A stretch of 64,000 nucleotides of DNA, taken from the NCBI GenBank assembly GCA_029782365.1, contig JAKOUW010000143.1:204451-268450 (forward strand), written 5' to 3'. Below, in pieces: positions 43,316-50,815 of the stretch (positions are counted from its first letter, which is position 1; each line of letters starts with the position of its first letter). Both the position numbers and the translations under genes were made by a program. The notes under the pieces were generated by a model, which saw only the letters and a program-made list of their open reading frames with translations, did not search any database and was not told the DNA's origin. Origin of the DNA: Chloroflexota bacterium (GTDB lineage: Bacteria > Chloroflexota > Anaerolineae > Anaerolineales > UBA4823).

Positions 43316-44926
43316 CTATGGCTGCTCGATTTCCGGAATGCCCCGGTGATACCAGGGGAAAATGGTCTCTTCCTGGCTGGCGCCCATCATTTTGTCCACG
43401 CACAAGACCGCCGACAGGGAAGCTCCATCCACGCCGCCGCCCCACAGCCGGCGCCCGTACTGGTCGCCGGCGAAGTACAGGCCCTGCACCCAGGGCGACT
43501 GGACATCCGGGCGGTCTTCGCCAACCGGGCGCCACAGCCCGTAGGCGTCGGGAGCGGGCGACCACAGGATGAACTCGACATCCTCGTCCCAGGTGGGGAA
43601 CATCGCCCGCGCCCACTTTTCGCACAGGTCGACGATGCGGTTGACTTTGTCTTTGTTGCGCATCTCTTTGTCGGTCAGGGCGGTCGAAAACAGGAATTCA
43701 TGCTTACCCTCGGGGGCGCGCTTGGCCGTGCGGTTGCCCCACGAATCGAACTCGCACATCACCATATCCACCGCCCCGATATAGCCCTCTTCACGGATCA
43801 TGCCGGGCATGTACACAAAACTGCGGTCGTCGATGCCGATATCCTGCCACAGGCGGCGTTTGGTGCCCACCCAACCGGTCAGCAGGCCGGCGCCCCAAAA
43901 CTTTTTCTCCAGCAGGTCCACCCAGTCAGCGGGGAAGCTTTCTTTCGGCAGAACATTGAAGATATACTTGGGCGGGATCGTGCAGATCACCGCGCCGGCT
44001 TTCAGCGTCTCGCTCTGCTCGCCGGACTTCACCACGACGCCTTTGACGGCGCCGTCTTCGATGATCACCGATCTGACTGCCGTCGAGCGGCGCACTTCGC
44101 CGCCGTGCGCCAGCAGGACGCGTTCCATGGCCTGCGGGATGGCAATCGTCCCCGGCTCATCGGCCGTCGCCACCGAGCCGGTCATCAGGTTCATACCGAT
44201 CGGGCGGGCGATCGCCATGTAGCCCAGGAAATCGCCGGCGGGGGTCATGGCGGGCTCAGCCTGGGCGGTCTGCGAAGCCGCCAGCACCTTGATATAGTCG
44301 TAGGCCTCCGGGTGCAGTCCCTGCCCTTCCAGCCAGGTCTGCAGGGGGGTTTTCATCAGGCGGGCCATATCTTCAAAAGTCGTGGTGCCCATCGCCTTGA
44401 GCTGTTCCATGGTCTTCATAAAACCTTCCGGCGACATCCACTGGTACGCCTCGCGCTTCTGCACCTGGTACGGCTTGCCGGGTTGGGCGCTGCCGCCGGC
44501 CGTCTCGCCCTGCCAGACGATAAAGCCCAGGCCTTCGTTCAACGGCAGGCGCACAAACTCGCCCAGGTGCTCCAGCAGGCAGTGCACCCGGCTTTTGTTG
44601 CCCCAAAACAGCCCGTGCCCGCCTGCTTCAAAGGTGCGCCCGTCCAGCAGTCCTTTCTCGAAAATCGTCTCGATATCCGGCGTACATTTGCCCAGCATAC
44701 AGCTGGCAAACGGCAGGGCGCGCTTGAACTCCTCCGGGCCCATCTCCAACCCGTCAGCCCAGACTTTATTGCCTTTGCCGACAAACGACAGGGTGCGCCC
44801 GCCAATAAACGGCGCCCGCTCCAGCACCAGCACTTGCTTGCCGAAATCTTTCGCCAGCAGCGCCGCCGCCGCCATGCCTGCCACGCCCGCTCCAATGACG
44901 ATCACATCATATTCTTTCGCGCTCAT
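43316..44926 (-). CDS. FAD-dependent oxidoreductase, phytoene desaturase-like
   Basis: The 536-residue protein starts with a Rossmann dinucleotide motif (YDVIVIGAGVAGMAAAALLA, residues 5-24) and ERAPFIGGRT, the signature of NAD(P)/FAD-dependent amine oxidase/phytoene desaturase-like enzymes. The C-terminal GLYFAGDQYG near 500 is the second FAD-binding motif. Members oxidise isoprenoids, retinoids, amines or sterol-like compounds. The operon of branched-acyl catabolism suggests dehydrogenation of an alicyclic or isoprenoid substrate (inferred). There is no signal peptide; it is cytoplasmic or membrane-associated. It lies 21 nt after the SDR gene. Confidence 0.85.
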   Translation of the reverse strand: MSAKEYDVIVIGAGVAGMAAAALLAKDFGKQVLVLERAPFIGGRTLSFVGKGNKVWADGLEMGPEEFKRALPFASCMLGKCTPDIETIFEKGLLDGRTFEAGGHGLFWGNKSRVHCLLEHLGEFVRLPLNEGLGFIVWQGETAGGSAQPGKPYQVQKREAYQWMSPEGFMKTMEQLKAMGTTTFEDMARLMKTPLQTWLEGQGLHPEAYDYIKVLAASQTAQAEPAMTPAGDFLGYMAIARPIGMNLMTGSVATADEPGTIAIPQAMERVLLAHGGEVRRSTAVRSVIIEDGAVKGVVVKSGEQSETLKAGAVICTIPPKYIFNVLPKESFPADWVDLLEKKFWGAGLLTGWVGTKRRLWQDIGIDDRSFVYMPGMIREEGYIGAVDMVMCEFDSWGNRTAKRAPEGKHEFLFSTALTDKEMRNKDKVNRIVDLCEKWARAMFPTWDEDVEFILWSPAPDAYGLWRPVGEDRPDVQSPWVQGLYFAGDQYGRRLWGGGVDGASLSAVLCVDKMMGASQEETIFPWYHRGIPEIEQP

Positions 44927-44947
44927 CGTTCGATCTCCTTTCCAGAA

Positions 44948-45712
44948 TTACAGCGAGCCGCCGCCGTCCATCACAATCACCTGCCCGGTGATATACGCCG
45001 CCGCCCCCGAGACGAGGGTCAGCGCCATCTGCGCCACTTCTTCGGGCTGGGCGATGCGCTTGATCGGCATATGCTCCATCTCCTGCTTCATCAGGGCTTC
45101 GTTGCCCCACAGCGCCTGGCTGAAGCGGGTCTGCACCACACCGGGCGCCAGGGCATTGACGCGGATGTTGGCATCGCCCAGCTCGAGAGCCATGGCGCGG
45201 GTCAGCATGTTGATCGCCGCCTTGCTGATGCAGTACACGCCCAGGCCTTTATCGGGGCTGAGACCGCCGATGGATGAGATGTTCAGGATGTTCCCGCCGC
45301 CCTGCTCGATCATCATCTTCGCCGCCATCTGCGAGAGCAGGAAATAGCCCTTCAGGTTGGTGTTCATGATCGTGTCGAAAGCCCGCTCATCGGTTTCCAC
45401 CAGCGGCGCCATGACCGGGTTGGTGGCGGCGTTGTTGACCAGGATGTCCAGGCGTCCGTATTCTGCCTTCACTTTCTCCATCAGCATGCGCAGGTCGTCC
45501 GGCTCACGGTTGTGGGCGGCGACAGCCAGCGCCCGCCGACCCAGCGCCCGGATTTCCGCCGCCACTTCGTCCAGCGCCGGCTGTTTGCGGCTGCTGATGG
45601 CAAGATCCGCGCCGGCGTCGGCAAAGGCCAGGGCAATGGCCCGTCCAATCCCGCGGCTGGCGCCGGTGACCAGCGCCACTTTGCCTGCCAGTGATAAATA
45701 CGTTGTGTCCAT
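44948..45712 (-). CDS. Short-chain dehydrogenase/reductase
   Basis: The 254-residue classical SDR has the cofactor motif TGASRGIG (residues 15-22), NNAATN (about 92-97), the catalytic Ser in NISSIGG and the YCISK motif (Tyr and Lys near 160 and 164). An Arg in SSRKQ at the end of strand 2 favours NADP(H). The C-terminal GQVIVMDGGGSL is standard. It oxidises or reduces a hydroxyl/keto group, perhaps on a hydroxyacyl-CoA intermediate of the operon. It is 28 nt after the TetR gene. Confidence 0.92.
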   Translation of the reverse strand: MDTTYLSLAGKVALVTGASRGIGRAIALAFADAGADLAISSRKQPALDEVAAEIRALGRRALAVAAHNREPDDLRMLMEKVKAEYGRLDILVNNAATNPVMAPLVETDERAFDTIMNTNLKGYFLLSQMAAKMMIEQGGGNILNISSIGGLSPDKGLGVYCISKAAINMLTRAMALELGDANIRVNALAPGVVQTRFSQALWGNEALMKQEMEHMPIKRIAQPEEVAQMALTLVSGAAAYITGQVIVMDGGGSL

Positions 45713-45740
45713 ATCGCCTCCAGGTCAATTGATGAAAGGT

Positions 45741-46388
45741 CTAAGGGATGTAATCGGTGTAATCCGCAGACAGCCTGCGGTAGTCGCCTTTGACGGCGTT
45801 CAAAATAAAAGAGATCCAGCCCGCGGCCTCGGCCGGCCGGCGGCTCGTATCCATTGTAAAGCGGCGCATGAGCACCAGGATGCACTCCACGGTCGGGTCC
45901 ATATCCAGCGTGCGAAAAACGCCCTTCTGCATGCCTTCCGCCAGCAGGCGGGCGATCACCTCGCGGATGCCGCTTTCGACCAGCTGCATTTCGTTGGTCA
46001 GAAAGGGCGAAAACAGGCCGGCATCGTCCACCAGCACCTGGCCGAGGAAGGGATTATCGGCGAAATAATCGCTGGACAGGCGGCAGAACAGTTCGAGCTT
46101 TTCCAGCGGGTTGTCCATGGTTTTGAGCATTTTGGTGCAGTGATGGCGAAAAGTGAGCGCCTCGAACATCACCAGCTCGGCCAGAATCTGCTCCTTACAG
46201 CGGAACACCTGGTACATGGTGCGCTTCGAGATGCCGGCTTGCTCGGCAATCTCATCCGCCGTCGTCTTCTTAAAGCCGTACCTGCCGAACAGCTCCTTGG
46301 CCGCCAGGAAAACCTTTTCCCGCCGCGCCTGGTCCAGCTCGGCTTTCTCCTCGGCGGCGGCTGCCGGCAACTGTGATTTATCCAGCAT
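45741..46388 (-). CDS. TetR/AcrR family transcriptional regulator
   Basis: The 215-residue regulator has an N-terminal TetR HTH (AADEIAEQAGISKRTMYQVFRCKEQIL-like block, residues 43-69, read in parts) and a C-terminal helical ligand domain. It should repress the acyl-CoA operon and respond to an acyl-CoA or acid, as FadR/KstR-type regulators do (inferred). ATG 46388 overlaps the acyl-CoA dehydrogenase stop in TAATG; the upstream in-frame start at 46604 lies deep inside that gene and is rejected. It is unusual to find the regulator in the middle of the operon. A candidate operator lies at 54242-54258. Confidence 0.9.
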   Translation of the reverse strand: MLDKSQLPAAAAEEKAELDQARREKVFLAAKELFGRYGFKKTTADEIAEQAGISKRTMYQVFRCKEQILAELVMFEALTFRHHCTKMLKTMDNPLEKLELFCRLSSDYFADNPFLGQVLVDDAGLFSPFLTNEMQLVESGIREVIARLLAEGMQKGVFRTLDMDPTVECILVLMRRFTMDTSRRPAEAAGWISFILNAVKGDYRRLSADYTDYIP

Positions 46389-47524
46389 TATTTTGTCTCC
46401 AATCCAAGCTGCCGGGCAATAATATTCTTCTGGATCTGGCTTGTGCCGCCCCCGATCGTCAGCACCAGCACATCGCGCAGGTAGCGCTGGAGGTTGGAGG
46501 CCAGCAGTCCACCTTCGATTCCCAACAGCTCGATGCCGCGCAGGGCGATTTTCTTGGCGGTCTCGGTGGTGAACATCTTGGCCATCGATGTCTCTTTCAG
46601 GCATTCGACGTCCTGCCCCACCAGCCAGGCGGCGTGATAGGCCAGGCGGCGGGCCGCCTCTAACTCGGTCGCCATCTCGGCGATAGCATGCATGACCGAC
46701 TGGTAGCGGGCGTTCGGGTGGCTGAAGCGGTAGAGCTCCTTGCAGGAGGCGATCGTTTCGTCCAGGGAAGCCTGGCCAATGCCCAGGGCGCAGGCCGAGA
46801 GCGCCAGGCGCTCGCTGTTGAGCAGGCTGGTCATGTGCTGCCAGCCCCGGTTCAGCCCGGGCTCGCCGCCCAGGATGTCCTGCGGCAGAACGCGCACAGC
46901 TTCATAATGCACGGCGCAGGTGTTCGACCCGTGGTAACCCAACTTTTTCAACGGGCTGGCGGAGTAACCGGGGCTGTTCGCCGGGACGACAAACGCCGTG
47001 ATCCCCTGGTAGCGCGACGGCGCCGTGCGGGTCAGCGTGACGACGTAATCGCTGACGCCGGCGCCCGTGATGAACATCTTGCTGCCGGTGATCGTGTACG
47101 CGCCGTCCTGAAACACGGCCCGGGTGCTGATGTTGGCGGCGTCCGAACCGGCATCCGGCTCGGTCAGGGCGAAGCTGAAGCGCAGGTTGCCCTCCGCCAG
47201 CTCCGGCAAAAAGCGCTTTTTCTGGTCTCCACTGCCGTTGGCGCCGATGATATCGTTGCCGTAGAGCATGATATTGCCGATCAGCCAGGCCAGCACGGGC
47301 AGGCGGCGGGACAGCTCTTCATACACCGGCATGGCGTCCACCGAGCGCCCGCCCATCCCGCCGTATTTTTCGGCGATGTTGATGCCCCACAGGCCGGTCT
47401 GGCCGAACTTGCGCACCAGCGCCTCGGGATAAACATCCTCTTCGTCCACCCGGCGCGCCAGGTCGAAGGGAATTTCCTGCTGGGCGAACTGGCGCGCCGC
47501 CTGGCGAATCTCTGCCTGGTTCAT
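46388..47524 (-). CDS. Acyl-CoA dehydrogenase, igr-module type, first subunit
   Basis: The 378-residue flavoprotein matches acyl-CoA dehydrogenases: RFSFALTEPDAGSDAANIST (about 114-133), MFITGAGVSDYVVTLTRT and the C-terminal TIGGGTSQIQKNIIARQLG (about 356-374). The catalytic base is usually Glu in a YEGTS motif; here Gly occupies that place, as in some heteromeric dehydrogenases (for example mycobacterial ChsE types) whose active Glu sits elsewhere. It introduces a double bond in an acyl-CoA, passing electrons to ETF. It overlaps the MaoC gene by 4 nt (ATGA) and the TetR gene in TAATG. It may pair with the second dehydrogenase at 49621. Confidence 0.9.
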   Translation of the reverse strand: MNQAEIRQAARQFAQQEIPFDLARRVDEEDVYPEALVRKFGQTGLWGINIAEKYGGMGGRSVDAMPVYEELSRRLPVLAWLIGNIMLYGNDIIGANGSGDQKKRFLPELAEGNLRFSFALTEPDAGSDAANISTRAVFQDGAYTITGSKMFITGAGVSDYVVTLTRTAPSRYQGITAFVVPANSPGYSASPLKKLGYHGSNTCAVHYEAVRVLPQDILGGEPGLNRGWQHMTSLLNSERLALSACALGIGQASLDETIASCKELYRFSHPNARYQSVMHAIAEMATELEAARRLAYHAAWLVGQDVECLKETSMAKMFTTETAKKIALRGIELLGIEGGLLASNLQRYLRDVLVLTIGGGTSQIQKNIIARQLGLETK

Positions 47525-47979
47525 CCGAGCGCCTCGACCCGTTTGTGCATCAGGAAGTTCATGTCAAACACCATCACGACCTGTTCTTGCTGGTTGGTCA
47601 CCTCGTAGCGCATCTTGCAAAAACCCTGCTCGGCTTTTTTCGTCGGCCGCAGCTCGGTGACCTCGGCCTTGAGCTTGATCGTATCGCCGATGAATACCGG
47701 CGCCGGGATGCGCATATTGTCCACGCCCAGCCAGGCGATCACAGAATCTTTGGCCCCGCCGTTCATGCCCATCAGCCCCACCGCCATGGCAAAGGTCAGC
47801 GGGCCGTGGGCGATGCGCCGCTGGAATGGCGAGCGGGCGGCGTATTCCTGGTCCATGTGCAGGGGATAAAAATCCATCGTCAGCCCGGCCCAGGCCACCA
47901 GGTGGGCTTCGGTCATGGTGATGGCCATGCTGCGAAAGGTGTCTCCAACCTGAAAATCATCCCAAAATTTTTCGGGCAT
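47521..47979 (-). CDS. MaoC-like enoyl-CoA hydratase
   Basis: The 152-residue hotdog protein has the MaoC hydratase-2 motif: Asp36 and His41 in MDFYPLHMD, followed by RIAHGPLTFAMAVG (about 57-70). The Asp/His dyad is intact, so (R)-specific hydration of an enoyl-CoA is expected. It is encoded beside a DUF35 protein, and in actinobacteria DUF35 and MaoC partners (ChsH1/ChsH2) hydrate steroid side-chain enoyl-CoA. It lies 18 nt after DUF35 and overlaps the next dehydrogenase. Confidence 0.9.
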   Translation of the reverse strand: MPEKFWDDFQVGDTFRSMAITMTEAHLVAWAGLTMDFYPLHMDQEYAARSPFQRRIAHGPLTFAMAVGLMGMNGGAKDSVIAWLGVDNMRIPAPVFIGDTIKLKAEVTELRPTKKAEQGFCKMRYEVTNQQEQVVMVFDMNFLMHKRVEALG

Positions 47980-47997
47980 ACCGGCAGCCTCCTGGCG

Positions 47998-48417
47998 CTA
48001 GCCTTTTGAATCTTTATTCACCGGCCGGAATTTCGGCAGGGTGATCGCTTCGTTCAGCTTCTCGAACACCACTTCGACCGGCATCTCCATGTACACCTCG
48101 GCCGGGTCACAGCCGACGATGTTGGTCATCATCTGCACGCCTTCCGCCAGCCGCACCACGGCAATCACAAAGGGCAGGTCGGCGCTGAAGGCCGAGGGGG
48201 CGTTGTTGCGCACCACAGTGAAGGTGTACACCACACCGCGCCCGCTGGCCTCTACCCATGCCAGCCTTTCACCGTCGCAGTGCGGGCAGTAAAGCCGGGG
48301 ATAAAAGACGTGGTGCTGACAGTCCGGGCAAAACTGCAGGATCAGCCGGTGCTCCTGGGCGGCCGTCCAATACGGCTTCGACCAGGCATCCACCGGAGGG
48401 GTTGGTTTGACGGTCAT
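47998..48417 (-). CDS. DUF35 zinc-ribbon/OB-fold protein
   Basis: The 139-residue protein begins with a rubredoxin-like zinc ribbon (Cys30, Cys33, Cys44, Cys47 in FCPDC and YCPHC), followed by an OB fold (GVVYTFTVVRNNA, about 61-73). Such proteins bind and activate thiolase-fold partners: in the Ltp2 aldolase complex, the DUF35 domain of ChsH2 is required for activity. It lies between the thiolase-fold gene (19-nt gap) and the MaoC gene, which matches this partnership. ATG 48417 has a GGAGG ribosome binding site; the longer frame to 48516 overlaps the thiolase gene. Confidence 0.92.
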   Translation of the reverse strand: MTVKPTPPVDAWSKPYWTAAQEHRLILQFCPDCQHHVFYPRLYCPHCDGERLAWVEASGRGVVYTFTVVRNNAPSAFSADLPFVIAVVRLAEGVQMMTNIVGCDPAEVYMEMPVEVVFEKLNEAITLPKFRPVNKDSKG

Positions 48418-48436
48418 CGTTTGTTTCCTCCATCCT

Positions 48437-49624
48437 TCACGCCTGGGGGATCTCCGTCCCCAGGATGGTGACATGCGCATCGACGTACGTGCCGCCGGTC
48501 GCCGTCTCGATGGCAAAGCGGGCGCCGGGCGCCTGCCGCTGGCCGGCCTTGCCCATCAACTGGCGGGCGGCTTCGACCAGGATGGCGATGCCCCCGCCGG
48601 CGCCGGTGTGACCCTGGGAGAGCATCCCGCCGTTGGTGGTCATCGGCAGTTTACCGCCCGGCCAGGTAGCCCCGCTGTGCACGAAGGCCCCGGCCTGGCC
48701 GCGCGGCGCCAGGCCCAGCTCTTCGAGGGCAATGAGCTGGAAGACCGGGTAAGAATCATATATCTCTGCCAGGTCGATATCGGCCGGGCCCAACCCGGCC
48801 ATGGTGTACGCTTCCTGCGCCGCCTGGGCATAGCCGAAGCGCGCCATATCGGGCTCCTGCGAGAGGGCGAAATGGGTGACGCGCGAGCCTTCGCCCAGCA
48901 CATACACCGGGCGGCTGACCAGGCGGCGCGCCCGCTCGGCGGAGACCACCACAAAAGCCGCGCCGCCGTCCGCCAGCATATTGGATTCGAAGGCGTGCAG
49001 GGGCTCGGAGAGCAGCTTGGAGGCGAGCACCGCTTCGATGGTCAGCGGCTTGCGGAACATGGCATTCGGGTTCAGCTCGGCCCACTTGCGGTTCGAGACG
49101 CACACCGCCGCCATCTGCTCGGCGGTCGTGCCGGTTTCATACATATAGCGCTGGGTGATCAGGCCAGCCACTGCCGAATAATGCATGCCGTAGGGCGCTT
49201 CCCACTCTTTGGATATGCCGGCGGTGGAAAACAGGTCGATGCCGGCCTGGTCGGAAATGCTCGTGCCGAGCTTATCGGCGTGGACGAACAGGATGGCCTG
49301 GGAGACGCCGGTCGAGATCAGCCCGGCGGCGACCTTGAGCATGACGGCGCTGGTGGCGCCGCCGGCAAACAGCTGGAGATTGTTGTTCACGTGCAGGCCC
49401 AGCTCCTCCACCACCCGCCCGGTGACCAGGTCGGTGTTGAAGGCGGCATTGCACAGCGCGGCGGTGGGGATGACGGTATCGATCTCCTGCCGGGCAATCC
49501 CGGCGTCGTGGATCGCCATGCGCGCTGCTTCGATGGCGCACTCGATGGCGCTGCGTTCCGGGTAGCGCCCGGTGGGCACTTCGCCGATGCCGACAATGGC
49601 AACTTTTCCTTTGATTGAATTCAT
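48437..49624 (-). CDS. Thiolase-fold protein without Cys nucleophile, Ltp2-like aldolase
   Basis: The 395-residue protein belongs to the SCP2-thiolase/Ltp2 lineage. The N-terminal half ends in LQLFAGGATSAVMLKVAAG (residues 83-101), where a true thiolase has the nucleophile Cys; no Cys is present there. The C-terminal motif is TTNGGMLSQGHTGAGGG near 324-340, and a conserved tyrosine block AEIYDSYP lies near 285-292. In the known steroid aldolase Ltp2, tyrosines and a DUF35 partner serve retro-aldol cleavage of a beta-hydroxy branched acyl-CoA. The adjacent DUF35, MaoC and acyl-CoA dehydrogenase genes support this reading. It overlaps the upstream dehydrogenase by 4 nt. Confidence 0.85.
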   Translation of the reverse strand: MNSIKGKVAIVGIGEVPTGRYPERSAIECAIEAARMAIHDAGIARQEIDTVIPTAALCNAAFNTDLVTGRVVEELGLHVNNNLQLFAGGATSAVMLKVAAGLISTGVSQAILFVHADKLGTSISDQAGIDLFSTAGISKEWEAPYGMHYSAVAGLITQRYMYETGTTAEQMAAVCVSNRKWAELNPNAMFRKPLTIEAVLASKLLSEPLHAFESNMLADGGAAFVVVSAERARRLVSRPVYVLGEGSRVTHFALSQEPDMARFGYAQAAQEAYTMAGLGPADIDLAEIYDSYPVFQLIALEELGLAPRGQAGAFVHSGATWPGGKLPMTTNGGMLSQGHTGAGGGIAILVEAARQLMGKAGQRQAPGARFAIETATGGTYVDAHVTILGTEIPQA

Positions 49625-50802
49625 AGGCTGTACAACTGGTTTCCTATCCTGGTCTTCAATGAATCCGGGGCGCCACCGCCGGGGAAAATCACCAGGGCGT
49701 CGCGCATCGCCCGCTGGGCGTCATACTCGGCCATGTAGCCGTAGCCGCCCAGGATGTGCACACTCTGCAGGCCGGCCTGGCGCGCCAGGCTGCCCGCCTG
49801 CAGGCGCGCCATGGCTGCCTCCAGGCCAAACGGTTTGCCCTGGTCGGCCAGCCAGGCGGCGTGGTACACCAGCCAGCGCAGCGCCTGGAGCTGGACGGCC
49901 TGCTCCACCAGCATATGCTCGACCGCTTCAAAGGTCAGCAGGACCTGGCCGAACTGGGAGCGCTCCCGGGCGTACTGCAGGGTGTACAGGTATGCTCCCT
50001 GAGCCATGCCCAGGCCGAGGGCCGCTCCGCACAATTGATCGAGGGCCGCCAGGCTCTCCAGTTGGCCTGCGCCTTGTTCTGCCATCTGCGGGCCGCCCAA
50101 CACCTGCCCGGCGGACAGGCTGACCTGCTCGAAGACGGCTTCGCCCGGCATGGCGCCGCGCAGGCCCACCGCCAGCGCGGCCTGGAAGCGCAGGCCAGGC
50201 GCATCGGCCGGCGCCAGGAAGAGGGTCGGCCCGGCAGGCGAGCCATTCGAATGCGCCTCCACCAGCAGGTAATGCGCGCCGCCGGCGCCGGCAAAGAGCA
50301 CATACGGCGCCCTGCCGTCCAGCGCGGCGCCGCCGCTGTGCCAATCTGCCCGCACGCCCGGGCCGGCTGCACCGATGCTGCCCCTTGGAAATGGGTCAGG
50401 CTGCAGGGCCAGGCTGATTTTCAGCTCGCCAAGCGCGGCGCGCGGCAGGAGCTCCTGCTGTTGGGCCGGGCTGCCGAAGCGCGCCAGCGCCCAGCCGGCG
50501 TTCAGGCTGATGGAGGCATACGCCAGCGCCAGCACAGGCGCCGCCGCGGCCAGCTCCTCGATCGCCAGGACCGCTCCCTGCAGGTCGCCGCCGCCCCCGA
50601 AGGCCTCGGGCACGGTCAGCCCGCACAGGCCGATCTCGGCGAGCTTCGCCAGCCAGGCGGCGTAATGCGCCGCGCCTTCCGCAGACCCGGAAGCGAACTG
50701 CTCATCCAGGGCGTGGACCGTCTCACGCCGGCATTCCTTTTGGATGAAGCGGCGCAGGGTGTCGCGGATAAAGAGCTGGTCAGCCGTCAGCGTAAAATCC
50801 AT
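49621..50802 (-). CDS. Acyl-CoA dehydrogenase, second subunit
   Basis: The 393-residue protein has the acyl-CoA dehydrogenase fold: LRRFIQKECRRETV, a central LKISLALQPDPFPRG (about 130-144) and the C-terminal LGGYGYMAEYDAQRAMRD (about 350-367). The C-terminal FPGGGAPDSLKTRIG also lacks the classical catalytic Glu. Several usual FAD-contact blocks are more divergent than in the other dehydrogenase, so it may be the regulatory or electron-transfer partner of an alpha2beta2 enzyme like ChsE (inferred). It is 13 nt after the ligase gene and overlaps the aldolase-like gene by 4 nt. Confidence 0.85.
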   Translation of the reverse strand: MDFTLTADQLFIRDTLRRFIQKECRRETVHALDEQFASGSAEGAAHYAAWLAKLAEIGLCGLTVPEAFGGGGDLQGAVLAIEELAAAAPVLALAYASISLNAGWALARFGSPAQQQELLPRAALGELKISLALQPDPFPRGSIGAAGPGVRADWHSGGAALDGRAPYVLFAGAGGAHYLLVEAHSNGSPAGPTLFLAPADAPGLRFQAALAVGLRGAMPGEAVFEQVSLSAGQVLGGPQMAEQGAGQLESLAALDQLCGAALGLGMAQGAYLYTLQYARERSQFGQVLLTFEAVEHMLVEQAVQLQALRWLVYHAAWLADQGKPFGLEAAMARLQAGSLARQAGLQSVHILGGYGYMAEYDAQRAMRDALVIFPGGGAPDSLKTRIGNQLYSL

Positions 50803-50815
50803 GGCGCTCTCCGGC

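Noticed and set aside
43289..45277. 662-aa plus-strand ORF opposite the FAD and SDR genes
   Set aside because: It covers two well-supported genes and has no recognisable motif or ribosome binding site.
48407..49618. 403-aa plus-strand ORF opposite the Ltp2-like gene
   Set aside because: No domain pattern; antisense to a complete thiolase-fold gene.
48437..49624. Plain acetyl-CoA acetyltransferase call
   Set aside because: No cysteine at the nucleophile position; DUF35 context favours an Ltp2-like aldolase.
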